NCBI RefSeq assembly: GCF_039523795.1
Contig: NZ_BAAAFZ010000062.1
Coordinates: 1-64,000 of the forward strand
Source of the DNA: Craurococcus roseus
GTDB taxonomy: Bacteria; Pseudomonadota; Alphaproteobacteria; Acetobacterales; Acetobacteraceae
DNA length: 64,000 nt
Reading direction: 5' to 3'
In this document: positions 17,270 to 26,092 of the stretch, in pieces
Position numbering within the stretch: position 1 is the stretch's first letter
How the letters are laid out: each line of letters begins with the position of its first letter
Made by a program: the position numbers and the translations under genes
The notes under the pieces: generated by a model
Databases searched by the model: none
What the model saw: the letters and a program-made list of their open reading frames with translations, nothing else
What the model was told of the DNA's origin: nothing

Positions 17270-18478
17270 TCAGACGTTGGCGCCCCCGATCACGCCGCCG
17301 AAGCGCTCCCAGGTGCTCCCGTTCCAACGCGCGAGCTGCATCTGGCGGATCGGGTGGTAGTTGGTCGGGCTGGTGCTCACCCGGATGCCCGGCAGCAGGG
17401 TCGGCACCTCCAGGTCCCGGATGTTGGTCGCCTGCTTCATGATGTTCTCGCGGGAGAAGTCGTTCCCGCATTGCCGGAGCACGTGCTCCATGGTCTTGGA
17501 AACGCCGTAGGCGAAGACGTAGCTGCCGTCGTTGAGGTCGGCGTCCGGCATGTGGCGGCGCATGAAGTCCCGCCACTCGTTCATGCCTGGGTCGTCGCGC
17601 CACGCCGGGTCGGTCTGGTCCTTCACGTAGGTGGAAGTGATGATGCCGACCCCCTTCTCCGGCCCGGCCGGCTGCATCACGGTGGCGACCGAGATGGAGA
17701 CGTTGGTGAGGTAGTGGAGCGCCGGCCTCCAGCCGATGTCGTGGACCTTGCGGATGGTCTGGGCCGCGAATTTCGGCGTGGTGGCGGTGAGCAGCGCGTC
17801 CGCGCCGCCGGCCTGGAGCGAAACCACCTGCGAGTCGATGGTGGGGTCCGTCACCTCGTGCGACACCGCCCGGACCATCCGGTCGTAGCGGTCGCCGAGG
17901 ATGTCGCGCACGCCGACCAGATAGTCCTTGCCGAAATCGTCGTTCTGGTAGAGCAGCGCCAGCTTGGCGTCCGGCTTCTGCTCCAAGAGGTGCTTCATGT
18001 AGATCTGCGCCTCGGTCCGGTAGCTGGGCTGCCAGCCGATGGTCCAGGGCGTCTCCTGGTGGTTGCCCCACTTGTCTGCGCCCGTGGACAGGAAGAGGTG
18101 CGGCACCTTGCGCTGGTTCATGTAGCGCACGATGGCCGAGTTGGTCGGCGTGCCGAGGGGATTGAACAGGAAGGCAACGCGGTCCTGCTCCACCAGCCGC
18201 CGCGCCTGCTCCACCGTCTTGGGCGGGCTGTAGCCGTCGTCGTAGGTGATGAAATTGATCTTGCGCCCGGCGATGCCGCCGGCGTCGTTCAACGCCTTGA
18301 AGTAGGCCTGTTCCAGCCGCCCGATCACCCCGTAGGCCGAGGCCGGGCCGCTGTAGGGCATGATGTTGCCGATCTTGATCTCCGTCGCGGTGACGCCCGG
18401 CGTCGATTGGGCGCCCGCGAAGCGGGGCGCGGCCATCGCTGCCGCGGAAGCGGCGAGGAACGTGCGGCGGTTCAGCAT
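17270..18478 (-). CDS. branched-chain amino acid-type ABC transporter substrate-binding protein (copy A)
   Basis: 402-residue periplasmic binding protein of the LivJ/LivK-like family. Twin-arginine-like signal MLNRRTFLAASAAAMAA with cleavage near AGAQ, then the family opening VTATEIKIGNIMPYSGPASA and repeated landmarks such as LLYQNDDFGKDYLVGV and VVSLQAGGADALLTATTPKF. It is the last gene of the livGFHM operon and follows a close paralogue by 38 bp. These amide/urea-type branches of the family often bind compounds other than leucine, so the ligand is open. It ends just before a hairpin at 17239-17258. Confidence 0.92.
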   Translation of the reverse strand: MLNRRTFLAASAAAMAAPRFAGAQSTPGVTATEIKIGNIMPYSGPASAYGVIGRLEQAYFKALNDAGGIAGRKINFITYDDGYSPPKTVEQARRLVEQDRVAFLFNPLGTPTNSAIVRYMNQRKVPHLFLSTGADKWGNHQETPWTIGWQPSYRTEAQIYMKHLLEQKPDAKLALLYQNDDFGKDYLVGVRDILGDRYDRMVRAVSHEVTDPTIDSQVVSLQAGGADALLTATTPKFAAQTIRKVHDIGWRPALHYLTNVSISVATVMQPAGPEKGVGIITSTYVKDQTDPAWRDDPGMNEWRDFMRRHMPDADLNDGSYVFAYGVSKTMEHVLRQCGNDFSRENIMKQATNIRDLEVPTLLPGIRVSTSPTNYHPIRQMQLARWNGSTWERFGGVIGGANV

Positions 18479-18516
18479 GGGGCCTTGTCCTCCCTGGGAA
18501 AACGGGGCGCCGGGGC

Positions 18517-19731
18517 CTAGACCTGCGCGCCCTCGATGATGCTGCCGAAGCGCTGCCACGACCTGCCGTCCCAGCGCTGGAGCTGCATCTGGCGGATCGG
18601 GCTGAAGTTCGTGGGGCTGGTGCCGACCTTGATGCCGGGCAGCAGGGTCGGGGCCTCCAGCGCCGAGATGTTCGACGCCTGGCGCATCACGTTCTCCCGC
18701 GACAGGTCGTTCCCGCACTGCCGGAGCACGTGGATCATCGTGGTGCCGGCGCCGTAGGCGTAGGTGTAATTGTTGTCTCCCAGTTCACCGTCGGGGACGT
18801 ACTTGCGCATGAACTCGCGCCACTCGTTCATGCCGGGGTCGTCGGCCCAGGCCGGGTCGCCCTGGTCCTTGCGGTAGTCGGAGGTGATGACGCCGATGCC
18901 CTTTTCGGCGCCGGCCGGCTGCATCACCACCGAGCCGGAGATGGACACGTTGGTCATGAAGAACATCGGCTTCCAACCGATGTCGTGGACGCGGCGGATC
19001 GCCTGGGCGGCGAAGCGCGGCGTGATGCCGCAGACGAGCACCTCGGCGCCGGTCGCGGCGAGGCTCACGATCTGCGAGTCGATGGTGGGGTCCGTCGCCT
19101 CGTGCGAGACCGCGCGCACCGCGCTGTCGAAGCGCGGGCCGAGCACGTCGCGCAGGCCGTTCACGTAGTCCTTGCCGAAGTCGTCGTTCTGGTAGAGCAG
19201 CGCCACGCGGGCGTTGGGCTTCTCCGCCGTGAAGTGCTTGGCGTAGATCTGCGCCTCGGTGCGGTAGGAGGGCTGCCAGCCCATCGTCCACGGGTACTCT
19301 TTCGGGTTGGACCACTTGTCGGCGCCGGTGGCGAGGAACAGGTGCGGCACCTTGCGCTGGTTGACGTAGCGGTGGATGGCGCTGTTGGTCGGCGTGCCGA
19401 GCTGGTTGAACAGGAAGGCGACGCGGTCCTGCTCCACCAGGCGCCGGGTCTGCTCCAGCGTCTTGGGCGGCGCGTAGCCGTCGTCGTAGACGAGGAAGTT
19501 CACCTTGCGGCCGTTCACGCCGCCTTCGTCGTTCAGCCGCTTGAACATGCCCGACAGGGCGCGGGAGATGACGCTGTAGGAGGAGACCGGCCCGCTCAGC
19601 GCGTTGGTGCTGCCGATGCGGACCTCGTTCGCGGTGACGCCGGGCGCTTCCTGCGCCGGGGCGATGTTGGGGGCCGCCAGCACGCCGGCGGCGCCGGCCA
19701 GGAGCGAGCGTCGGGTCGTCATTGTGGGCAT
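18517..19731 (-). CDS. branched-chain amino acid-type ABC transporter substrate-binding protein (copy B)
   Basis: 404-residue paralogue of the next gene, aligned along its whole length (shared segments include LVEQDRVAFLFN, LGTPTNSAI, QRKVPHLFL and LLYQNDDFGKDY). Signal peptide MPTMTTRRSLLAGAAGVLAA. ATG 19731 has GGGAGG nine bases upstream; an ATG at 19758 overlapping the livM stop is possible but lacks a better ribosome site. Encoded directly after livM, so it is the primary partner of these permeases. Differences from copy A cluster in the likely ligand-lobe segments, consistent with a different or broader substrate. Confidence 0.92.
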   Translation of the reverse strand: MPTMTTRRSLLAGAAGVLAAPNIAPAQEAPGVTANEVRIGSTNALSGPVSSYSVISRALSGMFKRLNDEGGVNGRKVNFLVYDDGYAPPKTLEQTRRLVEQDRVAFLFNQLGTPTNSAIHRYVNQRKVPHLFLATGADKWSNPKEYPWTMGWQPSYRTEAQIYAKHFTAEKPNARVALLYQNDDFGKDYVNGLRDVLGPRFDSAVRAVSHEATDPTIDSQIVSLAATGAEVLVCGITPRFAAQAIRRVHDIGWKPMFFMTNVSISGSVVMQPAGAEKGIGVITSDYRKDQGDPAWADDPGMNEWREFMRKYVPDGELGDNNYTYAYGAGTTMIHVLRQCGNDLSRENVMRQASNISALEAPTLLPGIKVGTSPTNFSPIRQMQLQRWDGRSWQRFGSIIEGAQV

Positions 19732-19754
19732 GGGCGTTCGCCTCCCGGTGGTCG

Positions 19755-20765
19755 TCATCGGCGCCAACGCGCCGCCAGCCGGCGCAGGAGTCCCGCGAAG
19801 CCGTCCGGCAGCACGAACAGGAACCCGATCAGGATGGCGCCGTAGATCACGCCCGGCGCCGCCTTGGAGATCTCCTCGGCGAGGTTCGGCACGAACAGCA
19901 CGAACAGCCCGCCGAAGATCGAGCCGAGGATGGAGGCCACGCCGCCGACGACCATGCCGACGAAAAGGCTGATCGAAACGGCGAAGGTGAAGCTGTCGGG
20001 CGCCACGAATTCGATCGCCACCGCGCCGAGCGAGCCGGCGACGCCGGTGATCATGGCGCTGACCGCGAAGGCGCGCGTCTTCAGGGAGGCGATGTCCATG
20101 CCCATCGCTTCGGCCGCGGTCGGGTTGTCGCGGATCGCCATCAGGGCGCGGCCGATCCGGCTGCGGATGAGGTTCCAGGCCAGGAAGAACAGCGCCGCGG
20201 AGACGATCAGCGCCACCAGGTACATCCACTGGTCGGCGTTCAGCGGCAGCCAGGAGGGCGGGTCCGGCTTCACCAGGAACAGCCCCTGCACGCCGCCGGT
20301 CCAGTCCTCGATGGCCTTGTGCTTCAGGATCTGCGGCACCGCGACGGCGAGCGAGAAGGTGGTCAACGCGAGGTACAGCCCTCCCAGCCGCAACGCCGGG
20401 AACCCGACCAGGAAGCCGAGCCCGGCGCAAACCGCGGCGGAGACGGGCAGGGTGGCCCAGAACGACCAGTCGCCGTGCGACATCAGGACGGCGGTGCAGT
20501 AGGCGCCGACCGCGTAGAAGGCGCCGTGGCCGAGCGAGATCTGCCCGTTGTAGCCGGTGACGACGTTCAGCCCGAGCACGGCCAGCGCCATGATGACGGC
20601 CATGGTGAGCTGGAAGAGCTGAAAGCTCTCCAGCGCGAACATCGGCACCAGCGCCACCGCCGCGCCTAGCGCGAGGATGGCGCCGAGCTGCCAAGCCGGC
20701 AGGGCCGGCCGCGCCGCCTCCTGCACCAGGACCGGCGTGGCGGGGACGTCCTCGGTGGCGCTCAT
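19755..20765 (-). CDS. livM: branched-chain amino acid ABC transporter permease
   Basis: 336 residues, inner-membrane permease of the LivM type with about nine hydrophobic segments. The family landmark LNVVTGYNGQISLGHGAFYAVG lies near residue 80, and the coupling loop to the ATPase is NLIRSRIGRALMAIRDNPTAAEAMG near residue 195, here cited from RIGRALMAIRDNPTAAE. The C-terminus ends in basic residues LLRRLAARWRR. It is in an operon order livG-livF-livH-livM followed by two binding proteins. The stop codon overlaps a possible ATG for the next gene. Confidence 0.94.
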   Translation of the reverse strand: MSATEDVPATPVLVQEAARPALPAWQLGAILALGAAVALVPMFALESFQLFQLTMAVIMALAVLGLNVVTGYNGQISLGHGAFYAVGAYCTAVLMSHGDWSFWATLPVSAAVCAGLGFLVGFPALRLGGLYLALTTFSLAVAVPQILKHKAIEDWTGGVQGLFLVKPDPPSWLPLNADQWMYLVALIVSAALFFLAWNLIRSRIGRALMAIRDNPTAAEAMGMDIASLKTRAFAVSAMITGVAGSLGAVAIEFVAPDSFTFAVSISLFVGMVVGGVASILGSIFGGLFVLFVPNLAEEISKAAPGVIYGAILIGFLFVLPDGFAGLLRRLAARWRR

Positions 20766-20777
20766 CGCGGCGGCTCC

Positions 20778-21650
20778 TCAGACCCGGCTCAGGACGACGC
20801 GGCCGAACAGGCCCGAAGGCTTGACGACCAGCACGCCTATGATGATCGCCAGCGCCACGGTGAGCTTCAGCTCCGTGCCCACGACGTAGGCGCCGGCCAG
20901 GTTCTCCAAGACTCCCACGGCGAAGCCGCCGATCACCGCGCCCATCGGGTTGTCGATGCCGCCGAGCAGGGCGCCCGCGAAGGCGTAGAGCAGGATGCCG
21001 AGCATCATGGTGGGGTCGAGAAACACCACCGGCGCCACCATCATGCCCGCGACCGCGCCCACGGCGGCGGCGAGGCCCCAGCCCAGCGCCAGCATCCAAC
21101 CGACCCGGATGCCGACCAGCCGCGACGACACCGGGTTGTAGGCGGCGGCGCGCATGGCGAGGCCGAGCGGCGTGTGGCGGAAGAACAGGTACACCAGCAG
21201 CAGCACCGCGAGCGTCACCACCGTCGAGCCCAGCTCGTGCCCGGAAACGAGGCCGCCGAACAGCAGGCCCTCGCTCTCGAACGGGCTCGGGAAAACCTTG
21301 GTGGTGTAGCCGAACACCCAGCCGGTCGCGTTGCCGACGATCAGCAGCAGGCCGATGAAGACGCCCACATGCGTCAGCACCGGCGCGTTCTGCACCGGCC
21401 GCATCAGCAAGCGCTCGATCGCAACGCCGAGGGCGAAGGAGATCACGACCGTCAGGACGAAGGCGATCCAGTACGGGAACCCGGCCTGGATCAGGCTGAG
21501 CGCTATGAAGGTGGAGAAGGTCGCCATCTCGCCTTGCGCGAAGTTCACGTGGTGCGTCGCCTGGTAGATCATCACCAGTGCGAGGGCGACGGAGGCGTAG
21601 ATGCCGCCCGTGGCGATGCCGGCGACGATCTGGTGCGGGAGGCCTTCCAT
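20778..21650 (-). CDS. livH: branched-chain amino acid ABC transporter permease
   Basis: 290 residues, the partner permease of LivM. N-terminal segment HQIVAGIATGGIYASVALAL and the landmark VNFAQGEMATFSTFIALSL are typical. The ATPase-coupling region is FRHTPLGLAMRAAAYNPVSSRLVGI, cited from TPLGLAMRAAAYNPVSSRLV. About eight membrane segments. The C-terminus has TVALAIIIGVLVVKPSGLFG, a family hallmark. Separated by 12 bp from livM and 10 bp from livF. Confidence 0.94.
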   Translation of the reverse strand: MEGLPHQIVAGIATGGIYASVALALVMIYQATHHVNFAQGEMATFSTFIALSLIQAGFPYWIAFVLTVVISFALGVAIERLLMRPVQNAPVLTHVGVFIGLLLIVGNATGWVFGYTTKVFPSPFESEGLLFGGLVSGHELGSTVVTLAVLLLVYLFFRHTPLGLAMRAAAYNPVSSRLVGIRVGWMLALGWGLAAAVGAVAGMMVAPVVFLDPTMMLGILLYAFAGALLGGIDNPMGAVIGGFAVGVLENLAGAYVVGTELKLTVALAIIIGVLVVKPSGLFGRVVLSRV

Positions 21651-21660
21651 GCGCTTCCCT

Positions 21661-22374
21661 TCAGTAGCCGAGGTACGAGCGGCGTATCGACTCGTCCTGG
21701 CGGATGTCGGCGGCCGGGCCGGAGACGACGATGCGGCCGGTTTCGAGCAGGTACGCCCGGTCGGCGAAGTCGAGCGCCAGGCTGGCGTTCTGCTCCACCA
21801 GCAGGATGGAGACGCCCTGCTCCTCGCGGATGCGGCGCATGATGGAAAAGATCTCCTGCACCACCAGCGGCGCGAGGCCGAAGGAAGGCTCGTCCAGCAG
21901 CAGCAGGCGCGGCCTCAGCACGAGGGCGCGCGAGATCGCCAGCATCTGCTGCTCGCCGCCGGAGAGCGTGCCGGCCTGTTGCTTGAAGCGCTGCTTGAGG
22001 CGCGGGAAGTAGCCGAAAACGCGCTCGAAATCCGCCTCCACCCCGGCCTTGTCGCGGCGGGTGTAGGCGCCGAGGCGCATGTTCTCCTCGACGGTCAGCT
22101 CCATGAAGGTGCCGCGCCCGTCGGGCACGTGGGCGACGCCGCGCCGCGCGATCTCCTCCGTGGCGAGGCCGTCGATCCGATCGCCGGCGAGGCGGAGTGC
22201 GCCGCCGGTGCGGACCATGCCGCTGACGGCGCGGAGCGTCGTGGTCTTGCCCGCGCCGTTCGCGCCGAGCAGGGCGGAAACGCCGCGCTCCTCCACCGCG
22301 AAGTCGATGCCGTGCAGCACCGCTGTCTGGCCGTAGCCGGCGGTGAGGCCCTCCGCCTCAAGCAGCGCGGCCAT
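21661..22374 (-). CDS. livF: branched-chain amino acid ABC transporter ATP-binding protein
   Basis: 237-residue cytoplasmic ATPase. Walker A LLGANGAGKTTTLRAVSG near residue 35, signature TLSGGEQQMLAISRALVL, Walker B LLLLDEPSFGLAPL and switch histidine region SILLVEQNASLAL. The length and the LAPLV motif identify LivF rather than LivG. Its ATG at 22374 lies 17 bases inside the end of livG, implying coupled translation. Confidence 0.95.
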   Translation of the reverse strand: MAALLEAEGLTAGYGQTAVLHGIDFAVEERGVSALLGANGAGKTTTLRAVSGMVRTGGALRLAGDRIDGLATEEIARRGVAHVPDGRGTFMELTVEENMRLGAYTRRDKAGVEADFERVFGYFPRLKQRFKQQAGTLSGGEQQMLAISRALVLRPRLLLLDEPSFGLAPLVVQEIFSIMRRIREEQGVSILLVEQNASLALDFADRAYLLETGRIVVSGPAADIRQDESIRRSYLGY

Positions 22375-23146
22375 GCTGCACCGCCTCCTCGCCCAGGTAG
22401 GCCCGGATCACCTCCGGATCGGCCCGCACCTCCGCCGGCGTGCCGTCCGCGATCTTCTTGCCGAAATCGAGCGCGACCACCTTGTCGGAGACGCGCATCA
22501 CGAGGTTCATGTGGTGCTCGACCAGCAGGATCGAGAGCGAGAAGCGTTCGCGGATGTCCAGCAGCAGGCCCGCCAGCCCGTCCACCTCCGAATGGTTCAG
22601 CCCGCCCGCCGGCTCGTCCAGCAGCAGCAGCTTCGGCTCGCCGATGAGCGCGCGCGCCATCTCCACCCGCTTCTGCGTGCCGAAAGGCAGCGCCGCGACC
22701 GGCACCCCGGCGACGCCGGCGAGGTCCAGCATGGACAGCAGGGGGCGGAGGCGCTCTTCGGCTTCCTCCTCCTCGCGCCGGGCCGAGGCCAAGCGGAAGG
22801 CGGCCGCGGCGAAGCCGCTCTTCCCGCGGGAGTGCGCGCCGGCCAGCACGTTGTCGCGCACCGAAAGGGTGCGGAACAGCGCCAGGTTCTGGAAGGTCCG
22901 GCCGATGCCCATGCCGGCCATGCGGTGGCGCGGCGCGCCGGTGATGTCCTGCCCCTCGAAGGCGATGCGGCCGGCGGTGGGCCGGTAGATGCCGCTGATG
23001 CAGTTGAAGAGCGTGGTCTTGCCGGCGCCGTTCGGCCCGATGAGGCCGCAGATGCTGCGCCGGCCGACCTCGAAGGAGACGCCGCCCACGGCGGTGACGC
23101 CGCCGAAGCGCATCACCACCTCGCCAACCTTGAGCAGGGCGGACAC
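22358..23146 (-). CDS. livG: branched-chain amino acid ABC transporter ATP-binding protein
   Basis: 262-residue ATPase that pairs with LivF. Walker A LIGPNGAGKTTLFNCISG, a degenerate signature LPFGTQKRVEMARALIGEPK typical of LivG, Walker B LLLLDEPAGGLNHSE and SILLVEHHMNLVMRVSDKV. The first gene of the livGFHM-binding protein operon. The 285-bp interval upstream (23147-23431) must hold the promoter; no convincing operator was found there. Confidence 0.95.
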   Translation of the reverse strand: MSALLKVGEVVMRFGGVTAVGGVSFEVGRRSICGLIGPNGAGKTTLFNCISGIYRPTAGRIAFEGQDITGAPRHRMAGMGIGRTFQNLALFRTLSVRDNVLAGAHSRGKSGFAAAAFRLASARREEEEAEERLRPLLSMLDLAGVAGVPVAALPFGTQKRVEMARALIGEPKLLLLDEPAGGLNHSEVDGLAGLLLDIRERFSLSILLVEHHMNLVMRVSDKVVALDFGKKIADGTPAEVRADPEVIRAYLGEEAVQHGRAA

Positions 23147-23431
23147 CGCCGCGGAGCCTCAGGCCGCCGGCCGTCGGGCGGGCCATAAGGAAGCCCCCGT
23201 CCCGACCACGCGCACCGGCCTTGTCCGCGGCTGTCGAGCCGTGCCCCGCATAACGCCTGCCCTCCCTGCCGCCCGTCGGCGCGGGCGTTCTCGGCGGCCC
23301 GGGCGGCGCCGTCCCTTCAGGAACGGTACCACGCCGGGCCGCGTCGACACATCAAGGGGGCCGGCCGCGGTCTTGGCAAGGGCCAAACCGGGCCGGGTCG
23401 CACGGCCCGCCCAGGCGTCAGGCGAGGGGCG

Positions 23432-25048
23432 TCAGCCGGGGCTGCCGCGCTCGCCGCCGCTGCCGCCGCGCAGGCGGAGCGGCACGAAGCGCTGGCCCTG
23501 CTGGCTCTCGACCAGGAAGAGCACGGTCGCGCGGTTCTGCTGGCGAAGCTGCGCCAAGCGCCGTTGCAGCTCGTCCGGCGTGTTGACCCGCTCTTGCTGG
23601 ACCTCCACCACCACGTCGCCGGGGCGGAGTTCCCGCTCCGCCGCCGGGCTGTTCGGCGCCACCTCGACGATGACCACGCCGCGCTGGTCCGGCTTCAAGC
23701 CGAAGCGCTCCCGCGTTTCCGCCGAGAGCGGTGCCACCCGCAGGCCAAGGCCGGTGAGTTCGGTCGGGCGCGCGCCCTGTTGCGGGCCGGGTGTGGCGGC
23801 GGCCTGCTGCGGCTCGGCCGGCAACTCGCCCACGGTCACGGACACCGTTTGCTCGCGGCCGTCGCGCCAAACCACCACGGGGACTTCGCGGCCCACCGGC
23901 GTTTCGGCGACGATGCGCGGCAGGTTCCGCATCTCCCGGACGTCCTGGTTGTTGAAGCGCAGCACCACGTCGCCGTTGCGGATGCCGCCCTTGGCCGCCG
24001 GCCCGTCCTCCTGCACGCGAGCCACCAGCGCGCCGCGCGAGCCGTTGGGCAGGCCGAGGCTCTCGGCGATCTCGTCCGTGAGCTGCTGGATGTTCACGCC
24101 CAGCCAGCCACGGCGCACCTTGCCGCCGTCCTGGAGCTGGGCGACGATGTTGCGCGCGAGGTTGGACGGGATGGAGAAGCCGATGCCGATCGACCCGCCT
24201 GTGGGCGAGTAGATGGCGGTGTTGATGCCCACCACCTCGCCTTGCAGGTTGAACAGCGGCCCGCCGGAATTGCCGCGGTTTATGGCGGCGTCCGTCTGGA
24301 TGAAGTCGTCGTAGTTGCCCTGGCCGATGTTGCGGCCCCGGGCGGAGACGATGCCCGCGGTGACGGAGCCGCCGAGGCCGAACGGGTTGCCGATCGCCAC
24401 CACCCAGTCGCCCACTTGGGCGTTGTCGGAATCGCCGAACTTCACCGCGGTCAGCGGCTTGTCGGTCTTGATGCGCAGCACCGCGAGGTCCGTGCGCGGG
24501 TCCGTGCCCAGCAGCTCGGCGCGGATGGAGGTGTTGTCCTGGAGGATGACGTTGATTTCGTCCGCGCCGTCGATGACGTGGTTGTTCGTCACCACGATGC
24601 CGGAGGCGTCCAGGATGAAGCCCGAGCCGAGCGACTGGCCACGGCGCCGCTGCTGCTGCGGCGGCCCTTCCGGGCCCGGGCCGCCAGGGGCGCCGGGCCG
24701 GTTGCGGAAGAACTCGCGGAAGAATTCCTCGAAGGGGCTGCCCGGGGGCGCTTGCGGCACGTCCGGCGCGTCCGGCCGGTTGGCGCGGGCCGGGGCGGCC
24801 TGCGAGGTGGAGATGTTCACCACCGCCGGGAGGAGCTGCCGCGCGAGCGGCGCGAAGCTCGGCGGCGTGTCGCGCATCGGCGTCGGCTGCGGCGAGTTCT
24901 GGCCCGGCGGCGGCGAAGCGGCGGGCGGCGCCGGGAGGGGGGAAATCTGCTGTTGCGCCGGCGCCGGCGCCGGGGCTTGCGCCAGGACCGGGCCGAGGGG
25001 CAGCGCGGCCGCCGCGAGCAGGGCCAAAGCCGTTGGGGTGGAACGCAT
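23432..25048 (-). CDS. degP: Do/HtrA-family periplasmic serine endoprotease
   Basis: 538 residues. ATP-independent protease and chaperone of the periplasm. Signal peptide with cleavage near PVLAQ, a proline- and glutamine-rich linker (residues about 25-65), then the trypsin-like domain with the catalytic triad His157 (NNHVIDG), Asp187 (PRTDLAV) and Ser261 (RGNSGGPL). Two PDZ domains follow, the first with GALVARVQEDGPAAKGGIRNG and the second with GVVIVEVAPNSPAAERELRPG, cited here in part. ATG 25048 gives a proper signal peptide and has GAGG eight bases upstream. It lies 129 bp downstream of hflC in the same direction, a common hflKC-deg arrangement. Confidence 0.94.
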   Translation of the reverse strand: MRSTPTALALLAAAALPLGPVLAQAPAPAPAQQQISPLPAPPAASPPPGQNSPQPTPMRDTPPSFAPLARQLLPAVVNISTSQAAPARANRPDAPDVPQAPPGSPFEEFFREFFRNRPGAPGGPGPEGPPQQQRRRGQSLGSGFILDASGIVVTNNHVIDGADEINVILQDNTSIRAELLGTDPRTDLAVLRIKTDKPLTAVKFGDSDNAQVGDWVVAIGNPFGLGGSVTAGIVSARGRNIGQGNYDDFIQTDAAINRGNSGGPLFNLQGEVVGINTAIYSPTGGSIGIGFSIPSNLARNIVAQLQDGGKVRRGWLGVNIQQLTDEIAESLGLPNGSRGALVARVQEDGPAAKGGIRNGDVVLRFNNQDVREMRNLPRIVAETPVGREVPVVVWRDGREQTVSVTVGELPAEPQQAAATPGPQQGARPTELTGLGLRVAPLSAETRERFGLKPDQRGVVIVEVAPNSPAAERELRPGDVVVEVQQERVNTPDELQRRLAQLRQQNRATVLFLVESQQGQRFVPLRLRGGSGGERGSPG

Positions 25049-25177
25049 GGCGAGAACCTCGATGCTGGAGCGGACCGGGCCCGTGTTGCCCACCGAGGGA
25101 ACGCGGGCCCGGTGGGGATGTTGCCGGCGCGGCCGGGGGGCGCCGCCGGCGCCGCCCGTCGTCGCCACGACGGGCTC

Positions 25178-26092
25178 CTATCGCGGAGCCGCCGCCGGTC
25201 GGGGAGGCGATGCGCCGCCGTTGGCGCCGGGCGTGGGGATGGTGCGGAAGTAGCGGAAGAAGTCCGAGTCCGGGCTGAGCAGCATCCGGGTTTCGCCGTC
25301 GGAGAACGCTTCCCGCCACGCCTGCATGGTGCGGTAGAACTGGAAGAACTCGGGGTCGCGCTGGAAGGCTTCGGCGAAGATGGCGATGGCCACCTGCTCG
25401 CCTTCGCCGCGCAAGGTTTGCGCCTTGGCCTGGGCTTCCGCCAGCAGCACCGTACGGTCCCGGTCGGCGGAGGCCACGATGCGTTGCGCCGCTTCGGCGC
25501 CGCGCGCGCGCACCTCCCGCGCCACGCGCTCGCGTTCGGATTGCATGCGCGCGAGGATGGCTTGGGTGTTCCCCTCCGGCAGGTCGGCGCGGCGGAGGCG
25601 GACGTCCACCACCTCGATGCCGAGGTCCTGCGTGTCCGAAGCCACCCGCTGCCGGATCTCGCCCATGATCCGGGCGCGTTCGGCCGAGAGCACGGCCGGC
25701 AGGGTCTCGTTGGCGAGCGCGCCGCGCAGCGCCGAGGTGACGCTCGGCTCCAGGCGGGAGCGGATGCCGGCCTCCGTCGCGCCCACGGTCTGGAAGAAGC
25801 GGAGCGGGTCGGTGATGCGGTAGCGCGTGAAGGCGTCCACCACCAGCCGGCGCTGGCTGCCGAGCACGACTTCCTGCGCCGACGAGTCGAAGTCCAGCAG
25901 GCGCCGGTCGAAGGCGATCACGGTCTGGATGAAGGGCAGCTTCCAGTGCAGCCCGGGTTCGCGGATCACCCGCACCGGCTCGCCGAATTGCGTGACGAGC
26001 ACCTGCTGCGTCTGATGCACGGTGAAGGCCGAGGACGCCAGCAGCACCACGGCGACGGCGCCGGCCACGGCGAGGGCGAGAAGGCGGTTCAT
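25178..26092 (-). CDS. hflC: HflC, membrane protease modulator (SPFH/band 7 family)
   Basis: 304 residues. One N-terminal membrane anchor (LLALAVAGAVAVVLLASSAF), then a periplasmic SPFH domain with QQVLVTQFGEPVRVIREPGL, and a helical coiled region near residues 180-235 (RMQSERERVAREVRARGAEA). It forms a large complex with HflK that encloses and restrains FtsH in the inner membrane. ATG 26092 overlaps the hflK stop in an ATGA. The C-terminal tail is proline- and alanine-rich and likely disordered. Confidence 0.95.
   Translation of the reverse strand: MNRLLALAVAGAVAVVLLASSAFTVHQTQQVLVTQFGEPVRVIREPGLHWKLPFIQTVIAFDRRLLDFDSSAQEVVLGSQRRLVVDAFTRYRITDPLRFFQTVGATEAGIRSRLEPSVTSALRGALANETLPAVLSAERARIMGEIRQRVASDTQDLGIEVVDVRLRRADLPEGNTQAILARMQSERERVAREVRARGAEAAQRIVASADRDRTVLLAEAQAKAQTLRGEGEQVAIAIFAEAFQRDPEFFQFYRTMQAWREAFSDGETRMLLSPDSDFFRYFRTIPTPGANGGASPPRPAAAPR

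Noticed and set aside
23159..23386. 75-codon minus-strand frame between livG and degP
   Set aside because: Arginine/proline-rich, no ribosome site, no motif. The interval more likely holds the liv promoter.
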